Assembly: GCA_965278985.1 (NCBI GenBank)
Contig: OZ257131.1
Span: forward strand, 1,674,001-1,738,000
Source: CAISIP01 sp965278985
Lineage (GTDB): Bacteria; Pseudomonadota; Gammaproteobacteria; Burkholderiales; Burkholderiaceae_C
Length of the DNA stretch: 64,000 nt
Direction: 5' to 3'
The notes under the pieces were generated by a model. The model saw only the letters and a program-made list of their open reading frames with translations, ran no database searches and was not told the DNA's origin. The translations under genes were made by a program, and so were the position numbers. This document shows, in pieces, positions 8,449 through 16,699 of this stretch (within the stretch, counting starts at the first letter, position 1; the number at the start of each line of letters is the position of its first letter).

Positions 8449-9418
8449 GGAGTGCTCCCTGCGACCTGCCGGCGAAGCGGCGGCCCGCGCTGGCGTATTC
8501 CGAGCGCAGCCGCGCCACCACGGTGTCCACCGTGTCCACCGCCTTGATGGCACCCACGCCCTGGCCGGCGGCCCAGATGTCGCGCCATTTCGATGGCTTG
8601 TCCACGTCGTTGCTGTCGTAGCTGCGCGGCGGCGCGGCCGGCAGGTTGTCCGGGTCCAGCCCGCGTGCACGCAGCGATGGCTTGAGCCAGCTGGCGGGCG
8701 TGCCCGTGAGGCCCGCGCTCACGACGATGTCGTCCACCGTGCAGTCGACCAGCATCTGCTTGTAGGCGGCATCGGCCATGCTCTCCTGGGTGGCGATGAA
8801 ACGCGTGCCCATGTAGACCAGGTCGGCCCCCGAGGCCACCGCACCCGCCACGCCCCAGCCATCGGTGATGCCCCCGCCCACGATCACGATGCCGTCGAAG
8901 AACTCGCGCACCGCGCTGACGAAGGCGAAGGCCGAGAGCGAGCCGGTGTGGCCGCCCGCGCCGCTGCAGATGCAGGCCAGGCCGTCGGCACCCGCGTCCA
9001 CCGCCTTGCGCGCCAGCGTGAGGTTGGTCACGTCGGCGATCACGAGCCCGCCATAGCCCTGTACCGTCTCCACCACCGGGCGCGGGCTGCCGAGCGCGGT
9101 CACCACGATGGGCGGCTGGTAGCGCGCGATCAGGCGCAGGTCATCCGCCAGGCGCGTGTTCGAGGAATGGGTGACGAGGTTCGCGCACCATGGGCCGATG
9201 CTCTGCGCCGGCTGTTCGTCGCGCGCCCGTGCGAGCGCATCCGTGATGTCGCGCATCCACTGCTCCAGCACATCGATGGGGCGCGCATTCGGCGTGGGGA
9301 ACGCGCCCACGATGCCGGCACGGCAGGCCGCCACGACGAGTTGCGGCCCGGACACCAGGAACATCGGCGCGGCCACCACCGGCACCGCCAGCCGCGACAG
9401 GAAGGCGTGCGGCGTCAT
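8438..9418 (-). CDS. Nitronate monooxygenase-like FMN oxidoreductase
   Basis: 326 residues. TIM-barrel flavoprotein of the 2-nitropropane dioxygenase/nitronate monooxygenase family. Seen: an N-terminal VVAAPMFLVSGP strand, SGAGGHTG with the active-site histidine region, IVGGGITDG and GADLVYMGTRF for FMN phosphate binding. Many members annotated this way are really NADH:quinone reductases or enoyl-type reductases, so the reaction is uncertain. The ATG at 9418 overlaps the TGA of the upstream binding-protein gene (ATGA) and the gene overlaps the oxygenase downstream by 11 bases. Both point to tight co-translation in the operon. Confidence 0.85.
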   Translation of the reverse strand: MTPHAFLSRLAVPVVAAPMFLVSGPQLVVAACRAGIVGAFPTPNARPIDVLEQWMRDITDALARARDEQPAQSIGPWCANLVTHSSNTRLADDLRLIARYQPPIVVTALGSPRPVVETVQGYGGLVIADVTNLTLARKAVDAGADGLACICSGAGGHTGSLSAFAFVSAVREFFDGIVIVGGGITDGWGVAGAVASGADLVYMGTRFIATQESMADAAYKQMLVDCTVDDIVVSAGLTGTPASWLKPSLRARGLDPDNLPAAPPRSYDSNDVDKPSKWRDIWAAGQGVGAIKAVDTVDTVVARLRSEYASAGRRFAGRSQGALHAG

Positions 9419-10395
9419 TCGCTCGCCTTGAAGCCGGAGAGCTTCACGGCCTCGGCCCAGCGCCGGCTGTCGGCCTGCACATAGTCCTGGTACTGCCTGG
9501 GCGTCATGGGCAGCGGCTCGAAGTCGATGGCGCGCCATTTCTGCACGATGTCGGGCGACTGCAGCGCGCGCACGAATTCGGCGTTGAGCCGGGCGATGGC
9601 CGCATCCGGCGTCGCGGCTGGCGCGGACAGGCCGGACCAGATGTAGATCTCCAGGTCCGGGAAGCCCTGCTCGGTGAACGTGGGCACGCCAGGCAGCAGC
9701 GGCGAGCGCACGGGCGTGGAGATGGCCAGCACCTTGACCTTGCCCGAATCGACATGGGGCTTGACTGCCAGCAACGGCAGGAACGCCGCCTGCACATCCC
9801 CCGCCAGCAGGCCCTGCACGGCGGGTGGCGTGCCGTTGTAGGGCACATGCAGCATGTCGATGCCCGCGCGCTTGTTGAGGATCACGCCGGCGAAGTGCGA
9901 TGAATTGCCCGCGGTGAACGACGCATAGGACACGCCGCCCTGGGGGTTCGTCTTGTTCCAGGCGATGAAGTCCTTCAGGGTATTCGCGGGCACCTTGGCC
10001 GCGTTGACGGCCAGCACCAGCGAGGCGCCCAGGAAGCCCGTCACCGGCTTGAAGGTTTTTTCCGCGTCGTACGGCAGCTTGTCGTGGGTGTGCGGGTTGA
10101 TCGCCAGCATGCTGGTGTTCGTGAGCAGCAGCGTGTAGCCGTCGGCGGGTGCCTGCGCCACCGTGACGGCCGCGATGTTGCCGCCACCACCCGGCCGGTT
10201 GTCGACGACCAGCGACTGCCCCGTGTTCTTGCGGAACTCCTCGGCCACCTGGCGCAGCGAGGCATCGAGCGTGTTGCCCGGCGCGAAGGGCACCACCACC
10301 CGCACCGGCCGGTCCGGAAAAGCCTGCGCCAGGGCGGGCAGGCCGTGGGCGCAAGTGGCGGCTGCGGCGCCGAGGATCAATGAACGTCTTTGCAT
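9415..10395 (-). CDS. TctC/Bug-type binding protein within the oxygenase operon
   Basis: 326 residues from ATG 10395, chosen because AAGGAG lies just upstream and it is followed directly by a classical leader (QRRSLILGAAAAT, cleavage near ALAQA). The mature chain opens with VRVVVPFAPGN and contains VDNRPGGGGN and PYNGTPPAV, all Bug-family marks. It should be periplasmic and bind an organic acid for uptake or sensing. No TctAB permease is in the operon; the only permease pair in the window is at 18915-21011. It overlaps the nitronate monooxygenase gene by 4 bases and follows the hydrolase by 11. Confidence 0.9.
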   Translation of the reverse strand: MQRRSLILGAAAATCAHGLPALAQAFPDRPVRVVVPFAPGNTLDASLRQVAEEFRKNTGQSLVVDNRPGGGGNIAAVTVAQAPADGYTLLLTNTSMLAINPHTHDKLPYDAEKTFKPVTGFLGASLVLAVNAAKVPANTLKDFIAWNKTNPQGGVSYASFTAGNSSHFAGVILNKRAGIDMLHVPYNGTPPAVQGLLAGDVQAAFLPLLAVKPHVDSGKVKVLAISTPVRSPLLPGVPTFTEQGFPDLEIYIWSGLSAPAATPDAAIARLNAEFVRALQSPDIVQKWRAIDFEPLPMTPRQYQDYVQADSRRWAEAVKLSGFKASE

Positions 10396-10406
10396 GGGTG
10401 TCTCCT

Positions 10407-11114
10407 TCATGGGTGTTGTCGTGTCTCGAGCATCTGGCGGATGGCATCCACCAGTGCCGCGGCTTGTTCGATGGGCAGCATGTGGCCGCAGTCGTCGACC
10501 TGCCGCAGCGCTGCGCCGGGGATGAGCGCCGCCAGCTCCTGCGACAGCGCGGGTGGCGTGACCCGGTCCTGCAGGCCGCAGAGCACGGTGACGGGCAGCG
10601 CGAGCTGTGCCAGGGCAGCGCGGTGGTCATTGCGCTGCATCACGGCCTGGTTCTGGCGTATCGCCACGTCGGGGCCGATGCCGAGCATCATGGGCTTCAT
10701 GCGTGCGGCATGGAGGTCGGGCCGATGCGTCACGAAGACCGCCACACCGTCCACCACCCGCGCGAAATCCTTCTGGATGCCGGCGATGGTCTTCTCGCGC
10801 ACCGCCTGGCCTTCTGCGGATTCGGGGCGGGCCGCCGTGGACACGAGCACCGCGCCGTGCAGGGCCCGCCGCGGATGGGCCAGCATCTCGATGGCCACAT
10901 AGCCCCCGAGCGAGAAGCCCACCAGCAGCACCGGCGCGTCGGCGGGCAGGTCGGCCAGCAGCTGCCAGGCCGCCTGGGCCATCGCGGGGACCGTGTGCTG
11001 CGTCAGCGCGCCCATGCGGCGCACATCGGCCACCGGGGCCAGTTGCGCGGCCACGGCGTCCCACAGGCTCGCGTCGTTGAGCATGCCGGGCACAAGCAGG
11101 ATCGTGGGGGTCAT
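10407..11114 (-). CDS. Alpha/beta-fold hydrolase
   Basis: 235 residues, a compact single-domain hydrolase. The nucleophile elbow is GFSLGG (Ser68). The acid is probably the Asp of LQDRVTP and the histidine that of DDCGHMLP. The N-terminus LLVPGMLNDASLW supplies the oxyanion-hole loop. It could hydrolyse an ester, lactone or ring-cleavage product, or act as a thioesterase. Its ATG overlaps the stop of the CoA ligase gene (ATGA at 11111-11114), so the two are translationally coupled. The pairing with a ligase suggests an acyl or ester intermediate in the pathway. Confidence 0.85.
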   Translation of the reverse strand: MTPTILLVPGMLNDASLWDAVAAQLAPVADVRRMGALTQHTVPAMAQAAWQLLADLPADAPVLLVGFSLGGYVAIEMLAHPRRALHGAVLVSTAARPESAEGQAVREKTIAGIQKDFARVVDGVAVFVTHRPDLHAARMKPMMLGIGPDVAIRQNQAVMQRNDHRAALAQLALPVTVLCGLQDRVTPPALSQELAALIPGAALRQVDDCGHMLPIEQAAALVDAIRQMLETRQHP

Positions 11115-12844
11115 GCAAGCGGCGCCTCGGGCGCGATCCGTGCGCGCAGGTCGCGCTTGAGCACCTTGCCCAGCGGGTTGCGCGGCAGCTGGTCCACGAC
11201 CACCAGCTTCTCCGGCCACTTGAACGAGGCGACCTGTTCCTTGTGCCGCAGGAAGTCGACCAGGTCCCCGAGGGTGACCTCTTCGCCCGGTTGGGCCGCC
11301 ACCACCGCGCAGACGCGTTCGCCCAGCACCGCATCGGGATAACCGATCACGGCCGCCTCGCGCACCTTGGGGTGGGCCAGCAGCAGGCCCTCCACTTCCT
11401 CGGACGAGATGTTCATGCCGCCCCGGATCACGATGTCCTTGTGGCGGCCCGCGAAGCGGTAGAACTGCAGGCGGTCGCCTGCTATCTCGAACAGGTCGCC
11501 GGTGCGGTAGTAGCCCTGGTCGTCGAAGGCGCGTGCGGTCAGCTCGGGGCTCTTGTAGTAGCCGCTGAAGATCGTCGCGCCCTGGAAGCGCAATTCACCC
11601 ACGCGGCCCGCGGTGTGGATGTCTTCGCCCGTCTCCAGGTCGACCAGCCGGGTGCGGATCTTCCTGGCATTCGACAGCGACCACGCGAAACCCTCCACCC
11701 CCAGGCGTGGGAAGTACTGGCTGCGTTCCTGCCGGTCAGGAATGTCCTGCGGGGCGGACGACAGTGCCGCGCCTTCGTTGGAACCGAAGTAGTTGACGAT
11801 CTCCACGCCGAACTGCTGCGCGAACTGCTCGAAGAGCCAGGCCGGCACCGGCCCGCCGCCGGAGCCCAGGCGCTTCAGGCGGCCGAGGTTCACGCCCTGC
11901 AGCTTTGCAGGGTCCTTGAGCAGCATGGCGAGCACGGCCGGTGCGGCCACGGTGTAGTCGGTGGGCTCGTCGCGCAGCTGCGCGATGAACACGTCCAGGT
12001 CGAAGGGATGGTGGTGGTGCAGCGTGCCGCCCACCAGCAGCCACGCCGCCAAGCTCGTCGAGATCCCGGCCATGTTGACGAAGGGAAACGGAATCACCAT
12101 CTGCGCGCCAGGCTGCAGCTGCCCCGCGTCGATCACCGACTGCCCCACGATGAGCCATTCGTTGTGGTTGCGCGGCACGCCCTTGGGCCGCGCCTCGGTG
12201 CCGGAGGTCCAGCACACGGTGAGCACGTCGTGCGCGGTGACTTCGATGCGCGCCATGTGGTCGCGCAGCTGCGCGGCCGTCCAGGGCGTGGTGGCCGCCA
12301 GCGCGGGCGTGAGGGCGCGCGTGCCGGGCGCGGCCTCGCCATCGGCCTCGCCCAGCACCCAGACCTGCTCCAGCCTGCCGGCGAAGCGTGGCGCGATGTC
12401 GGCCCAGGCCTGCGCGAGGTGGTGGCCGCCCACGCGGGCCGTGGTAATGGCGAACGCAGCATCGGTGGACTCCAGCACGTGGGCCAGCTCGTGGCCGCGG
12501 TACTGCACCGGCACCGGCGACACGACGATGCCGCCCAGCGCGCAGGCCAGGTAGATGGCATGCAGCTCCACGGCATTGGGCAGCTGCACCACGAGCACGT
12601 CGTCCTTACGCAGACCCTGGGCATGCAGGAACGCGGCCACACGCCCGACCTCGCGCAGCAGCTGCGACCAGCTCCAGCGGCGCGGCGCGATGCCGCAGAT
12701 GGACGCGAGGTTCGGCGGGTCGGTCACGGCCAGCGCGTCGGCCTGGCGCAGCGCGGTGTCGATGAAGAGGCCGCCGATGGTGCGTTCGCTCCACCAGCCA
12801 CTGCCGACGTATTCGGCGATCTTGTCTTCGGGGACGAGGATCAT
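11111..12844 (-). CDS. AMP-dependent acyl/aryl-CoA ligase
   Basis: 577 residues, the normal length for the ANL adenylate-forming family. The phosphate-binding loop is TSGTEARPKG, followed by YFGSNEG, YRTGDL and RGGMNISSEEVE, with the C-terminal catalytic Lys in NPLGKVLKRD. It activates a carboxylic acid with ATP to the adenylate and then the CoA thioester. The overall shape is closest to 2,3-dihydroxybenzoate-AMP-ligase-like and cyclohexanecarboxylate-CoA-ligase-like proteins, but the specificity pocket cannot be assigned by eye. It lies 4 bases after the second oxygenase and overlaps the hydrolase. It probably channels an acid produced by the oxygenases into CoA-dependent breakdown ending at the thiolase. 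Confidence 0.9.
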   Translation of the reverse strand: MILVPEDKIAEYVGSGWWSERTIGGLFIDTALRQADALAVTDPPNLASICGIAPRRWSWSQLLREVGRVAAFLHAQGLRKDDVLVVQLPNAVELHAIYLACALGGIVVSPVPVQYRGHELAHVLESTDAAFAITTARVGGHHLAQAWADIAPRFAGRLEQVWVLGEADGEAAPGTRALTPALAATTPWTAAQLRDHMARIEVTAHDVLTVCWTSGTEARPKGVPRNHNEWLIVGQSVIDAGQLQPGAQMVIPFPFVNMAGISTSLAAWLLVGGTLHHHHPFDLDVFIAQLRDEPTDYTVAAPAVLAMLLKDPAKLQGVNLGRLKRLGSGGGPVPAWLFEQFAQQFGVEIVNYFGSNEGAALSSAPQDIPDRQERSQYFPRLGVEGFAWSLSNARKIRTRLVDLETGEDIHTAGRVGELRFQGATIFSGYYKSPELTARAFDDQGYYRTGDLFEIAGDRLQFYRFAGRHKDIVIRGGMNISSEEVEGLLLAHPKVREAAVIGYPDAVLGERVCAVVAAQPGEEVTLGDLVDFLRHKEQVASFKWPEKLVVVDQLPRNPLGKVLKRDLRARIAPEAPLA

Positions 12845-12848
12845 GGCA

Positions 12849-14291
12849 TCACTTCCAGCGGTCCAGCGTGGCCTGGCTCACATAGGTCGCATGGAAGCCG
12901 TTGGGCACGCGGCGCGGCAGCGGCACGCGGGCCACCGGCCCCTGCGCGAGCGCCGCACCCAGGCAGTCGAAGACCTGGATCTCGGAGCGCACCTCATGCG
13001 GGTTCCATGCCAGCGTGACGAGGTAGCCGTCGTCTTCCGAGCGCGGGTTGTCGCGTGGCGCGAAGCCCGGCTCGTTGTAGAAATACTGCGGGCCCGCGCT
13101 GTAGGCGATGTAGCCACCGGTCTGCAGGTCGTACTTCACCAGCCCGGGGAAGCGGGGCTCTTCGCGGCCCCCCGGTGGGAACACGATGTTGTAGGACCAG
13201 CGGTTCTTGCGGCCCTGGTAGGCGCCGTTGATGACGGGGAACTCGGAGTTCAGCACGTCGTCGATCACGCGTTCGCGGGTGCGCCCGGTCTTCAGGTCGA
13301 AGCGCCATTCATACAGCAGGAAGTCGCGCTGGCGCTGGTTGATCGTGCGCTCGAGCCGGCGCGCGTCGGGCTGGCCGTCGTCCCGCAGGTGCAGGCGATA
13401 GGGGGTGCCGACCATGACGATCTCGTCGCCCTCCTCCCACGCGTTGACCACATGCAGCATGTAGGCCGGCGCGGCCTCGAACCAGCGGATCTCGTCCGCC
13501 TTGCCATACCGCGGCAACACGCCGAAGCGGCTGGGCTGCGCGGGATCGAAGCGCACCTTGTAGCGGCCCGCCGCCAGCGCATCGAGGTCGGGGCGCAGCG
13601 GAAAATCGTGCAGGATCGTGTAGTGCTCGGTGATCGCCATGTCGTGCGGCAGGCCGGGGCCGGGCAACGGCACGTCGATGGCATGGCGCAACGTGCGGTC
13701 CGGGCCCACCACGCCGTAGCGCATGTAGGGCGGCTTGGTGTCGTAGTCGAACCACATGAGCTCGCCGGTGTGTTCGTCGGGCCGCGAATGCGCGGAGATG
13801 CGGCTTGCGGGGCCGTCGATGTCCACCGCGCCCAGCGTCTCCAGCGTGAGCGGGTCCGCCGCATAAGGCAGGCCCGAGCGGTACCACATGGTGAGCAGCC
13901 GCCCGGCGTGGTACTTCACATCGGTGTTGGAGGTGTTCTTCAGCGGCTCGTCGGGCCGGTCGGCACGCATGGGCTCCTTGAGGCCTTTCCACAGGGCCCG
14001 GCCCGCGGCCCGCTCTTCCTGCAGCGCCGAGGTCTGGACCCACCGGTTGCGGTAGCTCACCTTGCCCTGGCTGAAACGCACCGCGTGCAACATGCCGTCG
14101 CCGTCGTACGCGTGGTAGCGCCAGTCGGGGGGGTAGTAGGCATTGGGCCCGTTGCGCACGTACAGGCCGCTGAAATCGGCCGGCACGGTGCCCAGGGACG
14201 GCAGGTCGTCGAACACGTCTTCCCCATGCACGGGGGCGTTGTTTCCCGAGAGTGCGGGGATGTCGTGCAGTGGCAGGTCAGCAGCATTCAC
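12849..14291 (-). CDS. Carotenoid-cleavage/lignostilbene-type oxygenase, copy B
   Basis: 480 residues from a GTG at 14291, chosen because AAGGAGAC lies at the right distance upstream and no in-frame ATG precedes the conserved fold. Family signs: YDGDGMLH near residue 63, and candidate iron His in SAHSR, LPHDM, YMLHV and GFHATY. Copy A shares the AWEEGDEIV block and the YRNR segment, but the two are clearly diverged, so they probably act on different substrates or successive double bonds. First gene of the leftward operon; the promoter region is shared with the divergent IclR regulator 84 bases away. Confidence 0.9.
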   Translation of the reverse strand: MNAADLPLHDIPALSGNNAPVHGEDVFDDLPSLGTVPADFSGLYVRNGPNAYYPPDWRYHAYDGDGMLHAVRFSQGKVSYRNRWVQTSALQEERAAGRALWKGLKEPMRADRPDEPLKNTSNTDVKYHAGRLLTMWYRSGLPYAADPLTLETLGAVDIDGPASRISAHSRPDEHTGELMWFDYDTKPPYMRYGVVGPDRTLRHAIDVPLPGPGLPHDMAITEHYTILHDFPLRPDLDALAAGRYKVRFDPAQPSRFGVLPRYGKADEIRWFEAAPAYMLHVVNAWEEGDEIVMVGTPYRLHLRDDGQPDARRLERTINQRQRDFLLYEWRFDLKTGRTRERVIDDVLNSEFPVINGAYQGRKNRWSYNIVFPPGGREEPRFPGLVKYDLQTGGYIAYSAGPQYFYNEPGFAPRDNPRSEDDGYLVTLAWNPHEVRSEIQVFDCLGAALAQGPVARVPLPRRVPNGFHATYVSQATLDRWK

Positions 14292-14348
14292 GGGGTGTCT
14301 CCTTGGCCGGGCCAGTGTAGGAAGCGGGTTGCGCGCCGCTGTCCTCCG

Positions 14349-14377
14349 TTTCGATATTTGGATCACAATTTCGATAT
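14349..14377. promoter_or_regulatory. Candidate IclR operator: direct repeat TTTCGATAT
   Basis: TTTCGATAT occurs at 14349-14357 and again at 14369-14377, 20 bases apart (about two helical turns) in the 84-base gap between the divergent oxygenase operon and the IclR gene. The second copy overlaps the IclR ATG. IclR regulators such as PobR and PcaU bind direct or inverted repeats of about 10 bp in this type of position, so autoregulation plus operon control is a reasonable inference. Confidence 0.5.
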
Positions 14378-15191
14378 GTCAAATCCGAACACCGTCGTTA
14401 AATCCCGTCCGGTTTCTCGGGCACCGCGCACCTACGAGGATTTCGAGGGAGACCGGCAGTTCGCGACGACGCTGGCGCGGGGCCTCGAGCTGCTGCGGTG
14501 TTTTTCGCCCGTGCAGCAGATGCTCAGCAACAAGGAACTGGCGCAGCAGCTCGCATTGCCGCGGCCCACGGTCTCGCGGCTTACCTATACGCTGATGCGC
14601 ATGGGTTACCTCGCGCAGGACGCGGACTCGGGCAAATACCGCCTCGGATCGGCCGTGTTGTCGCTGGGCTTTCCCCTGCTCGAGACCTTCCCCGTGCGGC
14701 AACGGGCACGCCCCGCGATGCTGCAGCTGGCGCAGGACATCCGTGGCACGGTGGCCATCGCCATCCGCGACCGGCTGGACATGGTCTGCATCGAAGTCAC
14801 GCGCGGCGGCGTGCGCAGCGGCCATCCCATCGACATCGGACGCACCTACTCCATGTGCGGCACCGCCGTCGGGCGCGCCTACCTCGCCGCGTGCAGCCCG
14901 CCGGAACGGCAGGCGCTGATAAACCAGATCAAGGTCAAGGCGCCCGAGGAGTGGGCACGGCACGAGGAACGCTTGATGCAGTCGTTGGCGGACCACCCCC
15001 GGCTGGGGTGCTGCATCTCGGTGGGCGAGGTGTACGCGGACGTCCAGGCCGTGGCCGTGGCTCTGGGAAAGGTCGACCGTGGCGAACTGCTGGCGATCAA
15101 CGCGTCCTTCCAGCGCCGCAAGCTGGACGGCCGCTGGCTGGTCGACGAGGTGGCGCCGAAGCTCATCGCGCTGGCGCGCACACTCGCTTAG
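14376..15191 (+). CDS. IclR-family transcriptional regulator of the oxygenase operon
   Basis: 271 residues. An N-terminal winged helix-turn-helix (LSNKELAQQLALPRPTVSR) is followed by the IclR effector domain (GTVAIAIRDRLDMVCIE, SMCGTAVGRAYLA, and a C-terminal VAVALGK region). An N-terminal stretch of about 30 residues precedes the helix-turn-helix, as in PcaR/PobR-type regulators of aromatic catabolism. It is transcribed divergently from the nine-gene operon, so it is the likely switch for that pathway, with the pathway substrate or an early product as effector. The ATG at 14376 fits the start of the family homology; no good ribosome-binding site is visible, and the message may be close to leaderless. 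Confidence 0.9.
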   Translation: MSNPNTVVKSRPVSRAPRTYEDFEGDRQFATTLARGLELLRCFSPVQQMLSNKELAQQLALPRPTVSRLTYTLMRMGYLAQDADSGKYRLGSAVLSLGFPLLETFPVRQRARPAMLQLAQDIRGTVAIAIRDRLDMVCIEVTRGGVRSGHPIDIGRTYSMCGTAVGRAYLAACSPPERQALINQIKVKAPEEWARHEERLMQSLADHPRLGCCISVGEVYADVQAVAVALGKVDRGELLAINASFQRRKLDGRWLVDEVAPKLIALARTLA

Positions 15192-15294
15192 CAGCGCGGC
15201 GGACGCGCGTGCCCCCGAGGCGAAGGTGGTTGACCCGGGGCGCGGGCTTGCTTTAAGGTCGCGCCACGTTCACTCCACGCAAGGCCCCCACGCC

Positions 15295-15378
15295 ATGGCA
15301 ACCGATCCCATCGACGCGCAGAAGATCGCGGCGCCATGCCGCACGGGGGCATGGGAGAGCAAGGCGTGGCGCAGGTGA
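15295..15378 (+). CDS. Possible 27-residue ORF overlapping the next gene
   Basis: ATG 15295 has a CAAGG stretch about 10 bases upstream and opens a 27-codon frame (MATDPIDAQKIAAP, ending AWRR) that stops at 15378. This is inside the start of the membrane protein gene, in another frame. The peptide could be a leader coupled to that gene. It could also be the true N-terminus of the membrane protein cut off by an indel, because the downstream gene has no good ribosome-binding site of its own. Small size makes this uncertain. Confidence 0.3.
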   Translation: MATDPIDAQKIAAPCRTGAWESKAWRR

Positions 15379-15905
15379 CGGCCTATTCGGACCTCCCGGA
15401 AGCCGCACCGGCGCCAGAAAAGGACGAGGTGCTCGACGTGGCCGAAAAGGCGGGCTTCGAGAACCTGAAGGAGCGCCTGGCCACGGGCGACGTGTTGCTC
15501 GCGCAAGCCAACACCCTGCTGAGCCTGTTGCTGGCCGGGATCGGCGGCGCATTGGCGATGGGCCGGACGGTCTTCGACGACGCTCCGTCGCCGATCCATG
15601 TGTGGGGTGCGGCGTCGGTGGCTGCCTACTGGTCCATCGTGGCGGTGCTGCTGGTGGCGCGCTGCATCATGACCCGGCAGACCCAGGTGCTCTACAACGA
15701 ACCGCGCAACCTCTACCGGCCGGAGAGCGGCTGGAGCGTGCTGAAGCTGCGCCGCGCCGAACTCGGCCTGCTCCAGGCCCGCATCCAGGCCACCAAGACC
15801 CGCAACAGCCTGGTCGCCTGGTGGCTGGACCGCTGCCGCATCGCGTCCGCGTTGGCGCCGGTGGTGTTCGCGGCCACCGCGGTCGCGGTGCAGGCCTATC
15901 GGTAG
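15336..15905 (+). CDS. Hypothetical membrane protein with three predicted helices
   Basis: 189 residues from ATG 15336; ATG 15351 is an alternative with GGGG just upstream. After a polar N-terminus there are two hydrophobic helices (about 62-78 and 88-112). A charged, probably helical cytoplasmic segment of about 55 residues follows (QTQVLYNEP to ATKTRNSLV), then a last helix near the C-terminus (IASALAPVVFAATAVAV). I do not recognise the family. The helix pair plus helical soluble segment is reminiscent of small membrane proteins of unknown function found scattered in genomes. No operon partner is evident except the 27-codon frame overlapping its start. Confidence 0.6.
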   Translation: MPHGGMGEQGVAQVTAYSDLPEAAPAPEKDEVLDVAEKAGFENLKERLATGDVLLAQANTLLSLLLAGIGGALAMGRTVFDDAPSPIHVWGAASVAAYWSIVAVLLVARCIMTRQTQVLYNEPRNLYRPESGWSVLKLRRAELGLLQARIQATKTRNSLVAWWLDRCRIASALAPVVFAATAVAVQAYR

Positions 15906-16241
15906 GGCGGCTTCCAGGGCTCGAAGGGGTCGGGGCCTGGCAAGGGCCTCCTGCGTTCGGGATCGGGCTGCTCGTGCTGGGGCGTCATGCAGTACCTCGC
16001 GAAGGTGGGTGGCCCGCTCGCCGTGCGGAACGGCCGCATGGCGTGGGGCGAAAGCCGTGAACCCGCGGGGATGATAGCGCCCCCCTTCGGCACACCAGCA
16101 CGCAATCGGCGCGACTGCCTACATGGGTGGCAAGCAGCGGCCTACCGTGGCCTGCCCCGCGCGCGCTGACACTGCATGCGCACTGTTGCACGCTGCGACG
16201 GGACACAGCCACCGGCGCCAGCGCGCGCCCGCCAAGAAGCC
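15906..16241. other. Non-coding gap with one doubtful minus-strand ORF
   Basis: No recognisable gene. A minus-strand frame 15896-16105 ends in a short proline-rich tail (MTPQHEQPDPERRRP then PFEPWKPPYR) that could be a small protein of about 30 residues, but it overlaps the end of the membrane protein gene and has no homology I can name. No terminator or tRNA is seen. Confidence 0.4.
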
Positions 16242-16493
16242 ATGTACGCATTGATCTTCGCCTGCATAGGGGCCTTTCCGAGCCTCGCCTATGCCATCAC
16301 CACGCTAGGTGACCCGGTCGCCGGGCACGGTGCCATGACGATCTTCCTCCTCGCGACATCGGCCACGGGCCTGATCGGCCTGCTCGTCGAGTGGCTGGCG
16401 CGGCGGCACCGTCGGTCGAGGCCGGCGGTGCCGGATGCCCGGGAGGATCGCGGCGAGGCATCCGGCTTCGTGGATACGGATTTCGACGGCTGA
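16242..16493 (+). CDS. Small two-helix membrane protein, unknown function
   Basis: 83 residues from ATG 16242, preceded by CAAGAAG. The first hydrophobic segment (YALIFACIGAFPSLAYA) could be a signal peptide or an anchor, and a second helix spans GAMTIFLLATSATGLIGLL. It ends with a basic then acidic cytoplasmic tail (RRHRRSRP, then DAREDRGEA). No family is recognised. An upstream in-frame ATG at 16176 would add an arginine-rich stretch with no structural sense. It precedes SCPU copy 2 by about 200 bases, but their separate promoter-like regions argue against an operon. Confidence 0.5.
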   Translation: MYALIFACIGAFPSLAYAITTLGDPVAGHGAMTIFLLATSATGLIGLLVEWLARRHRRSRPAVPDAREDRGEASGFVDTDFDG

Positions 16494-16615
16494 CAGCGGC
16501 TTGGCATGGAGGCTTGGCAGGCCCGGCACAGGGCCGCCCATGGCGCCCGTAGGGTGCACGGCTGGGGCACGCATGAGAGGCGCTTACGCGGCGCTCAGCA
16601 AGCGCGCGAGTCGGC

Positions 16616-16699
16616 GTACACAGTCGCGTCACGATCTTTGGCGGCCTGGATTCCACAATTCCTTCCATCGCAACACACCGCGCCGGAAAGAACAGCACC
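16616..16699 (+). promoter_or_regulatory. Upstream region conserved between the two SCPU genes (copy 2)
   Basis: Counterpart of 518-602. It shares GTACA, CACGATCTTT, GATTCCACAATTC and CGCAACACAC, and ends in GGAAAGAA before the ATG. The GTACA inverted repeat of copy 1 is not complete here. Promoter elements cannot be assigned with confidence. Confidence 0.5.

Noticed and set aside
8449..8670. N-terminal extension of oxygenase copy A in the open frame
   Set aside because: The extension is Arg/Thr/Pro-rich shadow of the monooxygenase gene. ATG 8448 has a good ribosome-binding site and starts the family fold.
11243..13018. 591-codon plus-strand frame opposite the CoA ligase
   Set aside because: Covers a ligase with intact ANL motifs on the other strand; no motifs in this frame.
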